Shown here one piece after another: positions 8,615 to 16,570 of a DNA stretch of 64,000 nucleotides. The DNA is from Desulfosporosinus sp. GTDB lineage: Bacteria; Bacillota; Desulfitobacteriia; Desulfitobacteriales; Desulfitobacteriaceae. The notes beneath the pieces are model-generated. The model was not told the DNA's origin. It ran no database searches and saw nothing but the letters and a program-made list of their open reading frames with translations. Numbering within the stretch: the first letter of the stretch is position 1; the number at the start of each line of letters is the position of its first letter. Where the stretch lies: contig JARLHV010000123.1 in NCBI GenBank assembly GCA_031292055.1, forward strand, positions 1-64,000, in the 5' to 3' direction. The translations under genes and the position numbers were made by a program.

Positions 8615-9001
8615 TTAGATGTCTACGATTTCCAATACATCTACGGGACATGCCTTTGCGCAAATGCCACAAGCAATACACTTCGATGCAATTGAAGCTG
8701 TATCGGGCTTTATGATGAGTTGGTAAGGACAAGCATCCACGCACTTTCCACAGGATGTGCAGAGTTTCTTATTAATCATGTAAACGCCCTTGGGAGTCTG
8801 GGTTATGGCATTGAATTCACAGACTTCTGCACATTTTCCGCATTGGTCACAGATCACAGGTTCTGCAATATTCCCCATTCCAGAAATCTTAATGCAGGAT
8901 TTGTCCATATCCAATTCCTTATAGAATGCCCCGGAACATGCCACCATGCATTCGAGACAGGCCATACAGCTTGCTCCCTGTTTAATTGCTAACTTTTTCA
9001 C
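8615..9001 (-). CDS. Four-cluster 4Fe-4S ferredoxin-type electron-transfer protein
   Basis: 128 residues with a CooF/HycB/DmsB-like cysteine pattern: CMACLECMVAC, CDQCGKCAEVC, CTSCGKCVDACP and CIACGICAKACP. Together these bind about four [4Fe-4S] clusters. Such subunits shuttle electrons to or from oxidoreductases such as CO dehydrogenase, aldehyde ferredoxin oxidoreductase or hydrogenase. No catalytic partner gene is adjacent here, so its redox partner is unknown. A GGAGGAG site lies just upstream of the start on the minus strand, and a strong terminator follows. Confidence 0.85.
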   Translation of the reverse strand: MKKLAIKQGASCMACLECMVACSGAFYKELDMDKSCIKISGMGNIAEPVICDQCGKCAEVCEFNAITQTPKGVYMINKKLCTSCGKCVDACPYQLIIKPDTASIASKCIACGICAKACPVDVLEIVDI

Positions 9002-9256
9002 AGATCTTTCTCCTCCTTATTTCATTTAAATGTGAGCGTAGGTTTCAAGATTTCCACGGTTTTTTCAATGGAGTTTTAGGCTAGCTGACCTTTGCTTGTC
9101 TTTCAGGCTAAAGCCTGTTGATGCTTTCTAGAGTATCATTTCGACAGGTCCTCATAAAATTCCTGTTTATTATCTGATTTTTCAAAAAAAGAGTTGGGCA
9201 GCTAAAGTTCCTTACGCCCCCGATTTAACTTGTTGGAACGTTATTTACGTTCAGCA

Positions 9257-9414
9257 CTAATTAAATAGCTTGGAATATTCTCTTGAACCGTGGATAATGT
9301 GGTAAACATAAACGGTATCGCCTATTAGTCTGTATATACAAACATATTTACCGCATACCTGTATTCTGTATTCTTGTAGTCTCAGTTCCTCGTCAGGAAT
9401 GTCATTTATGTATC
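9257..9414 (-). pseudogene. RelE/ParE-type toxin C-terminal remnant
   Basis: The minus strand reads DIPDEELRLQEYRIQVCGKY and continues VCIYRLIGDTVYVYHIIHGS before a stop at 9257-9259. The pattern EYRI..GKYVCIYRL.GD.VYVYHIIHGSREY is typical of the last half of ParE/RelE toxins. A stop upstream in the same frame removes the N-terminal half, and no antitoxin gene is recognisable beside it. Confidence 0.6.
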
Positions 9415-9854
9415 TTTATATAGCAATGGCCCATGGTCAAGTGGAATCCAAATTGAAGGTTTTACTTTGATTAAAGAAAGTGATAATGCACCGTGGTTAA
9501 TAGATGACAGTGGTCAAGGTTAAGGAATAAGCACATTATGTCACATTGGTACTATAGAAGTGCCTTAAACTGCGGAGCATCAGTAGGAATCTAAGTTCTG
9601 ACAACGTTATAGACTGTAACGGATACTATTGGGTAGTTTCAGAGGATATTATTTCAGTGTTAGAATTAGCCATAAAAGACCATCAGACAACTGTACAATG
9701 TTACCCATCAAAATAATGGAATTCAGTTTCAACGGGTTTGGCTTACCATCTGTGATGCAGTTCTCATTAACATATACAGTAACAATCTCCCCTAAAAAGG
9801 CGAACCACCTAAGTGTTGGACGGTATTGTAGTATAATAAGTAAAGGGTGATAAT
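9415..9854 (+). other. Decayed coding sequence of unknown origin
   Basis: Short frames broken by stops can be read on the + strand (for example SDNVIDCNGYYWVVSEDII around 9593-9660), suggesting remnants of one or more small genes. I recognise no family. A possible -10 TATAAT-like box lies near 9831-9840, upstream of the small gene at 9855. Confidence 0.3.
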
Positions 9855-10013
9855 ATGCCACAGGCTGAATTTGTTGATTTTCCCAGAATCAATAAAAATA
9901 AAGAGGGAACTGTTGGGGTTGTCGCGAATGCATATCGGATATGGAGGAGATTTCAGATCACAGAGGCTCAGCTTCTGGAAAGGATAGTAGGATGTCAAAG
10001 AAATATATTATGA
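9855..10013 (+). CDS. Small hypothetical protein (52 aa)
   Basis: ATG 9855 opens MPQAEFVDFPRINKNKEG and ends at TGA 10011-10013. An AAAGGGTGA ribosome-site-like sequence precedes it. It overlaps the following gene (start at 9992), which suggests a two-gene transcript. No family is recognised. The basic, tryptophan-containing middle (AYRIWRRFQITEAQLLER) would fit a small nucleic-acid-binding or antitoxin-like protein, but that is speculation. Confidence 0.4.
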   Translation: MPQAEFVDFPRINKNKEGTVGVVANAYRIWRRFQITEAQLLERIVGCQRNIL

Positions 10014-10348
10014 TAAGACCTGAAGAAGAGGCTGCAGCGGAATCAACCCTCAAAGAGATGATTTGCTTTGGAGAAAATTCCAGAAATTGCCGCTTTTCGG
10101 ATATTGAGGTCAATGATGAAAATCAAAACAAATTGCAGGAGCTGGTAAATGAATACAGCGCTCTGATTGGGCAGGAAGAATATGAGGACCTGGATCTGAA
10201 GACATTCTTCGCAGGGAAACAAATCAAGATTGAGCATGTGGATGAATTTGAGGAGCCGCGGGATGTGTTCATTCTGTTGGTCTATTTCAAAGAAGTCTGT
10301 AAGCTCACGGATTTCGAGTCTGTAGCTGTTGTTGAGACATTTGCCTAG
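9992..10348 (+). CDS. Hypothetical acidic protein (118 aa)
   Basis: From ATG 9992 the protein reads MSKKYIMIRPEEEAAAESTL and is strongly acidic. A longer frame opens at 9941, but ATG 9992 is preceded by an AAAGGA-like site and is the better start. No membrane segment, signal or cysteine motif is present. I do not recognise the family. It overlaps the preceding small gene by 22 bp and lies just upstream of the first attC-like palindrome of the accessory block. Confidence 0.5.
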   Translation: MSKKYIMIRPEEEAAAESTLKEMICFGENSRNCRFSDIEVNDENQNKLQELVNEYSALIGQEEYEDLDLKTFFAGKQIKIEHVDEFEEPRDVFILLVYFKEVCKLTDFESVAVVETFA

Positions 10349-10768
10349 TTATGATTGTGATTAGCATAAAAAATAGAGGGTTCAGCATTTAGTCATACTC
10401 AAACCTCCAGCGTAGTAATCCTGAAGCCAGGGACTCATGTTTTTCATTCTTTCAGAGGACTTTACTTAATTAGGAAGAAAGCGGCTGGCAGAGATGGTCC
10501 CTGCAAATGTTGGGTGCCTTGATGGACGGTTATGGAATGAACACAGAATGTCGAAAAGATATTCATACCTATTGGTTTTTCTAAAGTAGAAAGCATTAAA
10601 AGCTTATTGACCGGCAGTGGTCCATATAATGATCACAGAGTAGTGTTTTGTGCAGTGAGCAAATAATTTCCACATTAACGTTTTCTAAATTCAATGACTT
10701 TGAGGTTTTGTTGGGTTATTCGAGGCAGCGCCGTCCATGGCGCTGCCTATGTCGGGTGGGCACGATAC
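10349..10768 (+). other. Non-coding spacer with a strong hairpin
   Basis: No supportable gene. GGCAGCGCC at 10724-10732 pairs perfectly with GGCGCTGCC at 10739-10747 around the loop GTCCAT. The same loop and a similar stem (CCGCC-GTCCAT-GGCGG) recur at 11630-11645 before the next palindrome, so the hairpin seems to be part of the repeated element or a terminator of the preceding unit. Confidence 0.5.
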
Positions 10769-10849
10769 GTCGTAGAACAACGCATTTCCAAAATATTAGA
10801 GAGCGTGAATGTAGTAACCAGACTTCGGGAATATGCGGGATGTTACACG
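10769..10849 (+). repeat. attC-like palindrome 1
   Basis: Outer arms CGTAGAAC and GTTACACG flank an imperfect stem (GCATTTCC with GGGAATATGC). The loop contains GAGAGCGTGAATGTAGTAACC, which is the best conserved part of this repeat family. Similar elements occur at 11659, 14846 and 15488, with partial ones at 14125 and 15749. Confidence 0.5.
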
Positions 10850-10975
10850 AAATCAGGTGCAGGAGGACGCGCATCCATGAGCTATATATTTGGAGTGGGG
10901 TCTTTTAGGGGATTTTTGGATTGTAAGTAACATGGTATAATGGGATTATATTGAAACAAAGAGGCGGTGCAATTT

Positions 10976-11221
10976 ATGAAATGGGAGGAAGTCAGAAAAA
11001 TATATCCAGATAGATTTGTTAAAATCCAGATACTAGAGGCTCATATTGAAGATAATGTACGGTACATTGATGATATGGCAGTTGTCAAGGCTTTTGACGA
11101 TGAGAGGGAAGCTACAAGAGAGTTAGTACGAACAAAAGACGATGAACTTGTTTATCACACTGGAAAAGAAAAGCTTGAAGTACAGATTAAGCAGATATTT
11201 GGATTTAGAGGAGCAGTCTAA
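10976..11221 (+). CDS. Hypothetical protein paired with a retropepsin (81 aa)
   Basis: ATG 10976 (MKWEEVRKIYPDRFVKIQIL) is chosen over a GTG at 10967 because AGGCGG lies upstream. The charged protein has no membrane segment. Its stop TAA overlaps the A of the next ATG at 11221, so the two genes are translationally coupled. I recognise no named domain. Tight coupling to an aspartic protease suggests it could be the protease substrate, inhibitor or partner; this is inference. Confidence 0.6.
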   Translation: MKWEEVRKIYPDRFVKIQILEAHIEDNVRYIDDMAVVKAFDDEREATRELVRTKDDELVYHTGKEKLEVQIKQIFGFRGAV

Positions 11222-11607
11222 TGAATATGAAGTTTCAGGATGGGCTTTTGTTTACCTCTATCCAAATTTCTTTCTGTGGGAGTACAAAAGTAATCGAAAA
11301 TATTGTGCTTGATACTGGAGCTGCAGAGACAATAATATCACCGGATGCAGTTGAAGAGATTGGGATTTTTGCTGAATTAGAAGACAGTGTGAATTCATTC
11401 TATGGTGTAGGAGGGAGTTTACATAACTTTTTCACTAAAAATGTTGTGAAGGTCAAATTGGGTGAAGTTAGTTTAGAAGAAGTTAAAATGGATTTTGGAG
11501 TTATTGATCCACATGGTTATATTAATGGGCTTTTAGGATTGGATTTACTTATGAAGTTAGGTGCTGTAATAGATCTTAGAAGATTATCATTAACATTAGA
11601 TGTATAG
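11221..11607 (+). CDS. Retropepsin-like aspartic protease family protein
   Basis: 128 residues built around VLDTGAAETIIS, where Asp31 in D-T-G-A is the catalytic aspartate of pepsin-like and retroviral proteases. This is followed by YGVGG (flap-like) and INGLLGLDLL, the second hydrophobic-Gly motif. The size fits a one-lobe enzyme that must dimerise. No signal peptide is present, so it acts in the cytoplasm. It is encoded immediately after and overlapping a small unknown protein, and the pair sits between attC-like palindromes 1 and 2, as a two-gene cassette would. Confidence 0.75.
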   Translation: MNMKFQDGLLFTSIQISFCGSTKVIENIVLDTGAAETIISPDAVEEIGIFAELEDSVNSFYGVGGSLHNFFTKNVVKVKLGEVSLEEVKMDFGVIDPHGYINGLLGLDLLMKLGAVIDLRRLSLTLDV

Positions 11608-11658
11608 CGAATGAGATTATTTGAGGAGCCGCCGTCCATGGCGGCTTCTGGCCTACGG

Positions 11659-11757
11659 GGCATCTTACTCCGTACAACGGAGGGTTTTCAACATCGGAGA
11701 GAATATGAAAGTAAGTAACCGGATGTCGCAAACACTTGGAACGTCAGATGACATGCC
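11659..11757 (+). repeat. attC-like palindrome 2
   Basis: Outer arms GGGCAT..CTTAC and GTCAGATGACATGCCC are complementary with gaps. The loop carries GAGAGAATATGAAAGTAAGTA and then ACCGGATG, matching the loop of the other copies. It follows the retropepsin pair by about 50 nt. A further CCGCC/GGCGG hairpin sits just after it at 11765-11785. Confidence 0.5.
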
Positions 11758-11825
11758 CTATAAAAAGCCGCCATCCTTGGCGGTATAGATTAATTAACTT
11801 GAATGAAGACGTGGGGGGAAGGTAT

Positions 11826-12116
11826 ATGAAGCGAGAGATGAAGATACGGTACTTGATGCACATCCTATTGGTATTGTTGGTCCTACTTACTCTTGTATCA
11901 TGTACCAAAACGCAAAAGACCATAGAAGAAACTTTGGCTGAGAACAATATAGATTTTGATAAGATCTCGGATAGAGAGCAAATTGACAATCGGGCAATTG
12001 CGTTTTATAAGGGGAAAAAAGATCCACAGCTGAAAATGGGGTTGTTTGAGCTTAGGAAGAATGGATGGCATTTTCTCATAGAAAACAAGATAGACAAAGA
12101 GTTAACTGGATCATAG
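11826..12116 (+). CDS. Short lipoprotein of unknown function (96 aa)
   Basis: ATG 11826 follows a GGGGGAAGG site and begins a lipoprotein signal: basic start, a leucine-rich stretch and LVSC with the lipid-anchor cysteine. The mature part is short and charged (EETLAENNIDFDKISDREQI). No family is recognised, and the length suggests that it may be a truncated remnant of a larger exported protein. Confidence 0.5.
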   Translation: MKREMKIRYLMHILLVLLVLLTLVSCTKTQKTIEETLAENNIDFDKISDREQIDNRAIAFYKGKKDPQLKMGLFELRKNGWHFLIENKIDKELTGS

Positions 12117-12157
12117 CAAGCGTCATTAAATACGAGTGATCTAGAAAACGGTTTTAA

Positions 12158-12580
12158 GAGGATGCAAATTCCAAATTATTACCAGCTAAAGGAATAGAGG
12201 TTTATGCTAAAATTCCTTTCAAAATTCCTATTTCAGGTTACGTTTTGCCAAAAGGAGTGATTTCATATCTTCAGTCCCAGGGACTAAAACCAATGATTTA
12301 TAAAGGGAATCTGTCTTCACTTAAGGCAAGACTTGTCCAAAGGAGAACACCGATTATTGTATTGGTTGGGAATGGACTCTTTTGGCAGCATTATATGACA
12401 TTAGTTGGGTTTGATGATGACAAAAGTGAGTTGTATTTCGTCGATTCTAACAAAGAAGATGACGAAAACGCAGAGTTGCCAGGAAATAGGACTATGACAA
12501 ATGACTATTTTTTAAAATGGTGGAGCAATGGACTACCAATTTTTAATTACGTTTATATAACAGCGGGGGAAACGTTGTGA
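12158..12580 (+). pseudogene. C39-like cysteine peptidase fragment lacking its catalytic Cys
   Basis: The frame is open from 12158 and reads LLPAKGIEVYAKIPFKIPIS, with an alternative TTG start at 12245. The C-terminal half shows the C39 peptidase pattern: NGLFWQHYMTLVGFDDD with the catalytic His, then LYFVDSN with the Asp. The N-terminal part that should carry the nucleophilic Cys is missing and a stop lies at 12155-12157. The full-length relatives are usually lipoproteins, and the short lipoprotein at 11826 may be its detached N terminus, but no junction could be reconstructed. Confidence 0.55.
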
Positions 12581-12863
12581 CTCCATGAGTTAAACTCAGG
12601 CATTATGATCGTGGATGCTTTTAATGTACGAGGCCGTAAACGTATTGAGGAAAACTTCCTAAATTTAACCTAGAATATCAAGAACATTGTTGATTCACAA
12701 AGTCAGACTTGATACTTTCTTTATTTATAAGACAACGGATTATTGTAGCACGACATATCGTGCAGAGAACGAGCCATTCTTGGCGCGGACGAAAGAATTT
12801 ATAGTATTCCTTCGCAGTGGTAGAATATCGTGAAGTAAATGTAAGGACTTAGTTTTATCGCTT
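12581..12863 (+). other. Non-coding or decayed sequence
   Basis: A short readable stretch (GIMIVDAFNVRGRKRIEENF near 12600-12660) may be a gene remnant but cannot be assigned. Otherwise nothing is seen before the left inverted repeat of the GIY-YIG element. Confidence 0.3.
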
Positions 12864-13143
12864 GTAATTCTGAACGAAGTGAAGAATCTATCCATGCGGT
12901 GACCTTTATGTACTATGTTTATATATTGACAAATTGGTCAAAGGATTTACCGAGAAATATAATGTCAATAAATTAGTATATTTTGATAGTATAACTGATA
13001 TAAAAGCTGCAATTGCTAGGGAAAAGCAGATTAAAGGTTGGACACGGAATAAAAAGAATGCTTTGATTGAAAGCATAAATCCACAGTGGAATGATTTATC
13101 CGTAAACTGGGGCAAATAGATTCTTCGCGTTGCTCAGAATGAC
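12864..13143 (+). mobile_element. GIY-YIG endonuclease gene flanked by inverted repeats, degenerate
   Basis: The ends are imperfect inverted repeats: TTCTGAACGAAGTGAAGAATCT on the left (12868-12889) and AGATTCTTCGCGTTGCTCAG on the right (from 13118). The interior encodes a GIY-YIG nuclease in two pieces. ATG 12908 gives MYYVYILTNW, the family start. A jump in frame then gives VKGFTEKYNVNKLVYFD and IAREKQIKGWTRNKK from 12934 to 13119. The roughly 25 residues that should connect them, including the catalytic YIG/Arg region, are missing. The element is therefore an inactive copy. Confidence 0.6.
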
Positions 13144-13345
13144 AACGGAATTGCTGCGCATCATTCTCATTATGCGTGGTATTGTCTGAATACCAACTTC
13201 CGATCATCCATAATAAGGGAAAAAGTTAGATAGACCAAAGGTTGATCTGCCTGATAACTTCATTAAAAGAGTACAAGAGGTTTAAGGATGGTAAATTTGG
13301 TGATATAATCGACTTGTAATATATGTAAAATAGGGGGGGAGCTAT

Positions 13346-13888
13346 ATGGCCCTTGTAAAAACAAGAACCATTTCTCACGAGGACTTTCTTAAACTCAGAG
13401 AAGCAAGTGATGATAAATTGGAGTTTATTGATCACATTGTGTATATGACTCCAGCACCGACACCTCTGCATCAACGAATTTGTTTTAAAGCGGCTAAAAT
13501 TTTGGACGAACACGTTATGGATAAGAATTGCCAGATGTTACAAGGAGTTAATATCAGGTTTTTGGATGAGGAAAAAAGAAAAATTGGAGATGTGATCCCT
13601 GATATTACAGTGTTTTGTGGCAACGACGACATAAATTCAACCTTTATTGAAGAGATTCCAGCACTGATCGTTGAGGTTGTTTCGCCGTCTTCGGTTTATG
13701 CTGATAATATCGAAAAGGCTGCTCTGTACAAACGAGCAGGAGTGAAAGAATATTGGATCATTGATCCTAAATCAAAATGCGTCACAGTCTGGAACTTTGT
13801 TTCCGATGAACAAATGATATATCACGATATCGCCAGGTCCTATTTATTTGAAGGTTTAAGCGTAGAATTAAGAGATATATTTGTCTAG
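13346..13888 (+). CDS. Uma2 family (DUF820) restriction endonuclease-like protein
   Basis: 180 residues with the Uma2 fold pattern: KLEFIDHIVYMTPAPTPLHQ at the N terminus, then GDVIPDITVF and LIVEVVSPSS with the PD-(D/E)XK-like Asp and Glu, then Y..AGVKEYWIIDPKSK. GGGGGG precedes ATG 13346. The family is greatly expanded in many bacteria, with unknown substrates. It lies in the accessory block between the degenerate GIY-YIG element and a partial attC-like repeat. Confidence 0.85.
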   Translation: MALVKTRTISHEDFLKLREASDDKLEFIDHIVYMTPAPTPLHQRICFKAAKILDEHVMDKNCQMLQGVNIRFLDEEKRKIGDVIPDITVFCGNDDINSTFIEEIPALIVEVVSPSSVYADNIEKAALYKRAGVKEYWIIDPKSKCVTVWNFVSDEQMIYHDIARSYLFEGLSVELRDIFV

Positions 13889-13939
13889 CAAAAACTGTGT
13901 GAATTTTAACCAATAGTTGTGACAGAGCCAAATAACACA

Positions 13940-14150
13940 TCATAGAGGTAGAGGTTTTTCTTGTGTGACTTGCAGAATCATTTCCATTCTTCTTGAGCAT
14001 CCTCCCTTTATAAGAGCACGCTTTTTTCCACTGCCAAAAGTCCCGAGTTCCACCCACGCCTCTCCATCTGCATAAGCTTCTTCGATTATCTTTTCTTCCA
14101 GTTTGCCACCGAAATTGGCTGGGCAACGGGAGACAAACCGGATGGGGTGC
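13940..14150 (-). pseudogene. Minus-strand gene remnant of unknown family
   Basis: The minus strand reads RFVSRCPANFGGKLEEKII, then EEAYADGEAWVELGTFGSGK and GGCSRRMEMILQ before a stop at 13940-13942. The sequence looks like a conserved C terminus with two cysteines, but I cannot name it. It has no start and is opposite in direction to all neighbours. Its upstream edge abuts a partial attC-like palindrome, so it may have been inserted there. Confidence 0.4.
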
Positions 14151-14176
14151 GTCAGAAAAACCTGGACGTTAAGTGA
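14125..14176 (+). repeat. attC-like palindrome, right half only
   Basis: AACCGGATG followed about 30 nt later by GTTAAGTG (14168-14175) matches the right half of palindromes 2 and 3. The sequence after it (GTGAAACGCCAATTTCGG) is nearly the same as that after palindrome 3, which supports a common repeat unit. The left half is absent, possibly displaced by the minus-strand remnant. Confidence 0.4.
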
Positions 14177-14243
14177 AACGCCAATTTCGGAGTATTTTTA
14201 TGTGTAAGAGAACTATTTTAATGTTCATGAGTGGGGTGAGCAT

Positions 14244-14810
14244 ATGAAGAGTTTATTAAGAAAAATGTTTTCTTTATTTTTGCTTTTGTTTATACTTGTT
14301 TTGGTAGGTTGCACCGAGAATTCAAATAACTCAAATAAAATAGCTGTTAGTAGTCTGAAAAGCAATGAGGCTTCTAATCATTTCGCGATATTTTTAGTTA
14401 AGAGAGAGCAAACAGGAAATGCAATTAACGCTAAAATTGAAGATTTACAGTTAGAGACGCAACCTGTATTAACGGATAAAGACCTGAAGGTATATAAATG
14501 GAAGGAACATATACTAGAACTTAGAAAAGACTTTGACTTTAACAAGGTGTTGGACTATGTGCCACTCTCCGGGTTGCCTTTTGTTGTAGTAGCGAATGAT
14601 CAAAGAGTTTATTTGGGAACGTTTTGGACAGCGATTTCATCACAAATACCTAGTCTACCGTCAGTCATGGTGCTGCCGATGTCTCCACAAAATACAATAC
14701 ATATTATAGCAGGATATCATCCTAGTAATACAACAAATAGCCAATTTGACCCAAGAAGTAATCAACTAATCCACGATGCTTTAAAAAGTGTCGGAAAGAT
14801 AAAAGAGTAA
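14244..14810 (+). CDS. Lipoprotein of unknown function (188 aa)
   Basis: ATG 14244, after a GGGGTGAG site, begins a clear lipoprotein signal (basic start, leucine/phenylalanine core, VLVGC). The mature protein starts with Asn/Ser-rich linker residues. A C-terminal region (VPLSGLPFVVVANDQRVYLG) has the feel of small exported domains in spore formers. No named family is recognised. It is the only gene between the partial palindrome at 14125 and palindrome 3 at 14846. Confidence 0.7.
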   Translation: MKSLLRKMFSLFLLLFILVLVGCTENSNNSNKIAVSSLKSNEASNHFAIFLVKREQTGNAINAKIEDLQLETQPVLTDKDLKVYKWKEHILELRKDFDFNKVLDYVPLSGLPFVVVANDQRVYLGTFWTAISSQIPSLPSVMVLPMSPQNTIHIIAGYHPSNTTNSQFDPRSNQLIHDALKSVGKIKE

Positions 14811-14845
14811 AAAGAATGAAAGCAAAACTTTGGAGGTTGGCGCAT

Positions 14846-14924
14846 CACTTAACAGCGCATTCCCAAAATCCGAGAGAATGTGCAGGTAGTAACCCGAGGT
14901 AGCAAACCCTCGGGACGTTATGTG
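14846..14924 (+). repeat. attC-like palindrome 3
   Basis: CACTTAAC (14846-14853) and GTTATGTG (14917-14924) are complementary but for one base and match the RYYYAAC and GTTRRRY pattern of attC outer boxes. The loop has GAGAGAATGTGCAGGTAGTA and then ACCCG. It begins 36 nt after the stop of the lipoprotein gene. Confidence 0.55.
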
Positions 14925-15001
14925 AAATGGCAATTTCGGTGAATGTTTCTGGGGTTCTGTTGGTTTGGAAAATGGTTCAAGAATGTATGGGGGGTTCCAT
15001 C

Positions 15002-15463
15002 ATGAGAAAGAGAGTCATAATCTTAACGTTCATTATTTTGTGCATTAGTCTTGGTGGAGTGATTATTGGTTGTTCAAAGATTAGCACAAATCTGCAACCG
15101 GAAGATATGGATAAGATAAAATTAGAGGTCGTTTCCAAAAGTGAGTTGCCAGAAGGAATTAGTTATGCGATAAAACTGAAAAACGGCAGCTCATTTTTGA
15201 TTAAACAGAATAGCGTATATATTAGTTATCCAGTGAGGAATGGAAATAGCGGGTATATATCTAATAAAGCCAAAGTAGAGGCGGTTGGGAATAAATTAGA
15301 TATTCGTCCAGGTGAAGAGATAACATTGAGTGCATTTATTCCCAATGTTTTCGAGAGTAACAAAGTGGATCAAAGTAGACTTCAGTATGAGATAAAAGGT
15401 TATATAAACGAAGTAAAAGATTCAAGCCATTTCGAACAGTCAGGCGGTGACTTATTACGATAG
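15002..15463 (+). CDS. Lipoprotein of unknown function (153 aa)
   Basis: ATG 15002 (MRKRVIILTFIILCISLGGV) with GGGGGG upstream is preferred to the longer frame from 14927. The signal ends in IIGC. The mature part (KLEVVSKSELPEGISYAIKL) resembles a single beta-sandwich domain, but no family is recognised. It sits between palindromes 3 and 4 as a single-gene unit. Confidence 0.65.
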   Translation: MRKRVIILTFIILCISLGGVIIGCSKISTNLQPEDMDKIKLEVVSKSELPEGISYAIKLKNGSSFLIKQNSVYISYPVRNGNSGYISNKAKVEAVGNKLDIRPGEEITLSAFIPNVFESNKVDQSRLQYEIKGYINEVKDSSHFEQSGGDLLR

Positions 15464-15487
15464 AACCATTTGGGGGAGTTGCCACTT

Positions 15488-15574
15488 CACATAACTTCAG
15501 AACAGCGTATTCCCAAAATACGAGAGAATATGGACGTAATAACCAGACTTTGGGAATACGCGAAACGTTAGGTG
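15488..15574 (+). repeat. attC-like palindrome 4
   Basis: CACATAAC (15488-15495) and GTTAGGTG (15567-15574) form the outer arms. The inner stem is perfect: GCGTATTCCCAAA with TTTGGGAATACGC. The loop carries GAGAGAATATGGACGTAATA and then ACC. It starts 25 nt after the lipoprotein stop. This is the clearest copy. Confidence 0.6.
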
Positions 15575-15609
15575 AAATGCGCTTACAGTGTTAATCAGGG
15601 AGGTTAAGT

Positions 15610-15771
15610 ATGAGTTTTGAGCGAAAACTGGCGATGAATGCTCAACATATTGCAATTGAGAAATATGTCACATATCTGCTAATTTGGAGTTCCTTGCCGA
15701 GTGCATTGGCTACCTTAGCTAAAAGCTCTATACTAGGATTATATTCGTCACCTAACGGACTGAAGAATTAA
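15610..15771 (+). CDS. Small hypothetical protein (53 aa)
   Basis: ATG 15610 (MSFERKLAMNAQHIAIEKYV) follows AGGGAGG. The protein has a short hydrophobic centre and ends at TAA 15769-15771. Inside its 3' end lies CACCTAAC (15749-15756), the exact complement of the GTTAGGTG at the end of palindrome 4. This is as expected for the left box of a truncated further attC-like site. No family is recognised. Confidence 0.45.
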   Translation: MSFERKLAMNAQHIAIEKYVTYLLIWSSLPSALATLAKSSILGLYSSPNGLKN

Positions 15772-15773
15772 CG

Positions 15774-16559
15774 CTAAATGGTTTCCAAGCAGATTATCAC
15801 GATCAGCAAGATTATGAAACTTGCTATGGCCAGCAGCTCAGACCGGGTAACTTTAAAGTGATACGTAAAATCATCTAAACTGGTTTGATCCATTAGTTGT
15901 TGAATCTCATCCGTTTTTTGCAGCGAATTGGCAATGAAACAAACTAATAAATGCGAGAGCCCTTTAAGCTTGGTTTTAAAACTCGTGTGTTTAGTTTGGA
16001 AAATAAGACGGGCTTGTTCTACGTCGTTATTTTTAAAATCGCTCACAGATTCGGTCAGTTTAAGGACGATACACATAATAATCTTCAAATAATTGGCGAC
16101 CGGAACCCCCCAACGACTTAACGGAGAAAAAACGCTTTTCAGCAGGCCTAAAATTGAGTTGAGCGGGGTAGAAGCAATATACAGGCTGCCAATATACCAG
16201 ACATAAAAGATCCTGACCAAGCGGAGGATTATTGCTTGGATGACGAAGTCAGAGCTATAGTAAGCATTCGAGAAAAGTTTAGCCATAAACAGAGAGAAGA
16301 GCAGACCGAAAAAATAGGGCAGCAAAAAAATCAGGGCATAAGAAGCCGCGTTTTTCCAAAAAAAGCGAAAATTACTGCCTAACAAAACGGTTGCCAAAAC
16401 TAAATAGAGGAAAACGAGGGATAAACTCACTTGCTTTGTACAGACCATAATCAGGCCGGTCAGCAAAGTTGCCAGACAAGCTTTTAGCCCTGCATCTAAA
16501 TCCGCCAATCTGGAATTTTTAAGGGTAGTAGCGGTTAAATAATTCAGCATGTCATTCAC
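15774..16559 (-). CDS. ECF transporter T component-like membrane protein (CbiQ/EcfT family)
   Basis: 261 residues with five or six hydrophobic segments and the cytoplasmic coupling region of T components (ARLIFQTKHTSFKTKLKGLS). The GTG start at 16559 follows GGGGGTG. It is the last gene of a minus-strand cluster containing a Gx-type S component, NusG-II protein and ApbE, but no ATPase gene is next to it. In Listeria an ECF module supplies flavin to an ApbE enzyme, and the same arrangement is a reasonable model here, given that Rnf needs covalent FMN. Specificity cannot be read from the sequence. Confidence 0.7.
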   Translation of the reverse strand: MNDMLNYLTATTLKNSRLADLDAGLKACLATLLTGLIMVCTKQVSLSLVFLYLVLATVLLGSNFRFFWKNAASYALIFLLPYFFGLLFSLFMAKLFSNAYYSSDFVIQAIILRLVRIFYVWYIGSLYIASTPLNSILGLLKSVFSPLSRWGVPVANYLKIIMCIVLKLTESVSDFKNNDVEQARLIFQTKHTSFKTKLKGLSHLLVCFIANSLQKTDEIQQLMDQTSLDDFTYHFKVTRSELLAIASFIILLIVIICLETI

Positions 16560-16570
16560 ACCCCCAAATG

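Noticed and set aside
9649..9861. 70-codon minus-strand frame
   Set aside because: No ribosome site or family pattern; the surrounding DNA looks decayed on both strands.
13782..14126. 114-codon minus-strand frame as a gene
   Set aside because: It overlaps the end of the Uma2 gene; a different minus-strand frame at 13940-14150 carries the conserved-looking residues.
15482..15580. CRISPR-like repeats in the 10.7-15.7 kb region
   Set aside because: The repeats are palindromic, irregularly spaced by gene-sized intervals and have no spacers.
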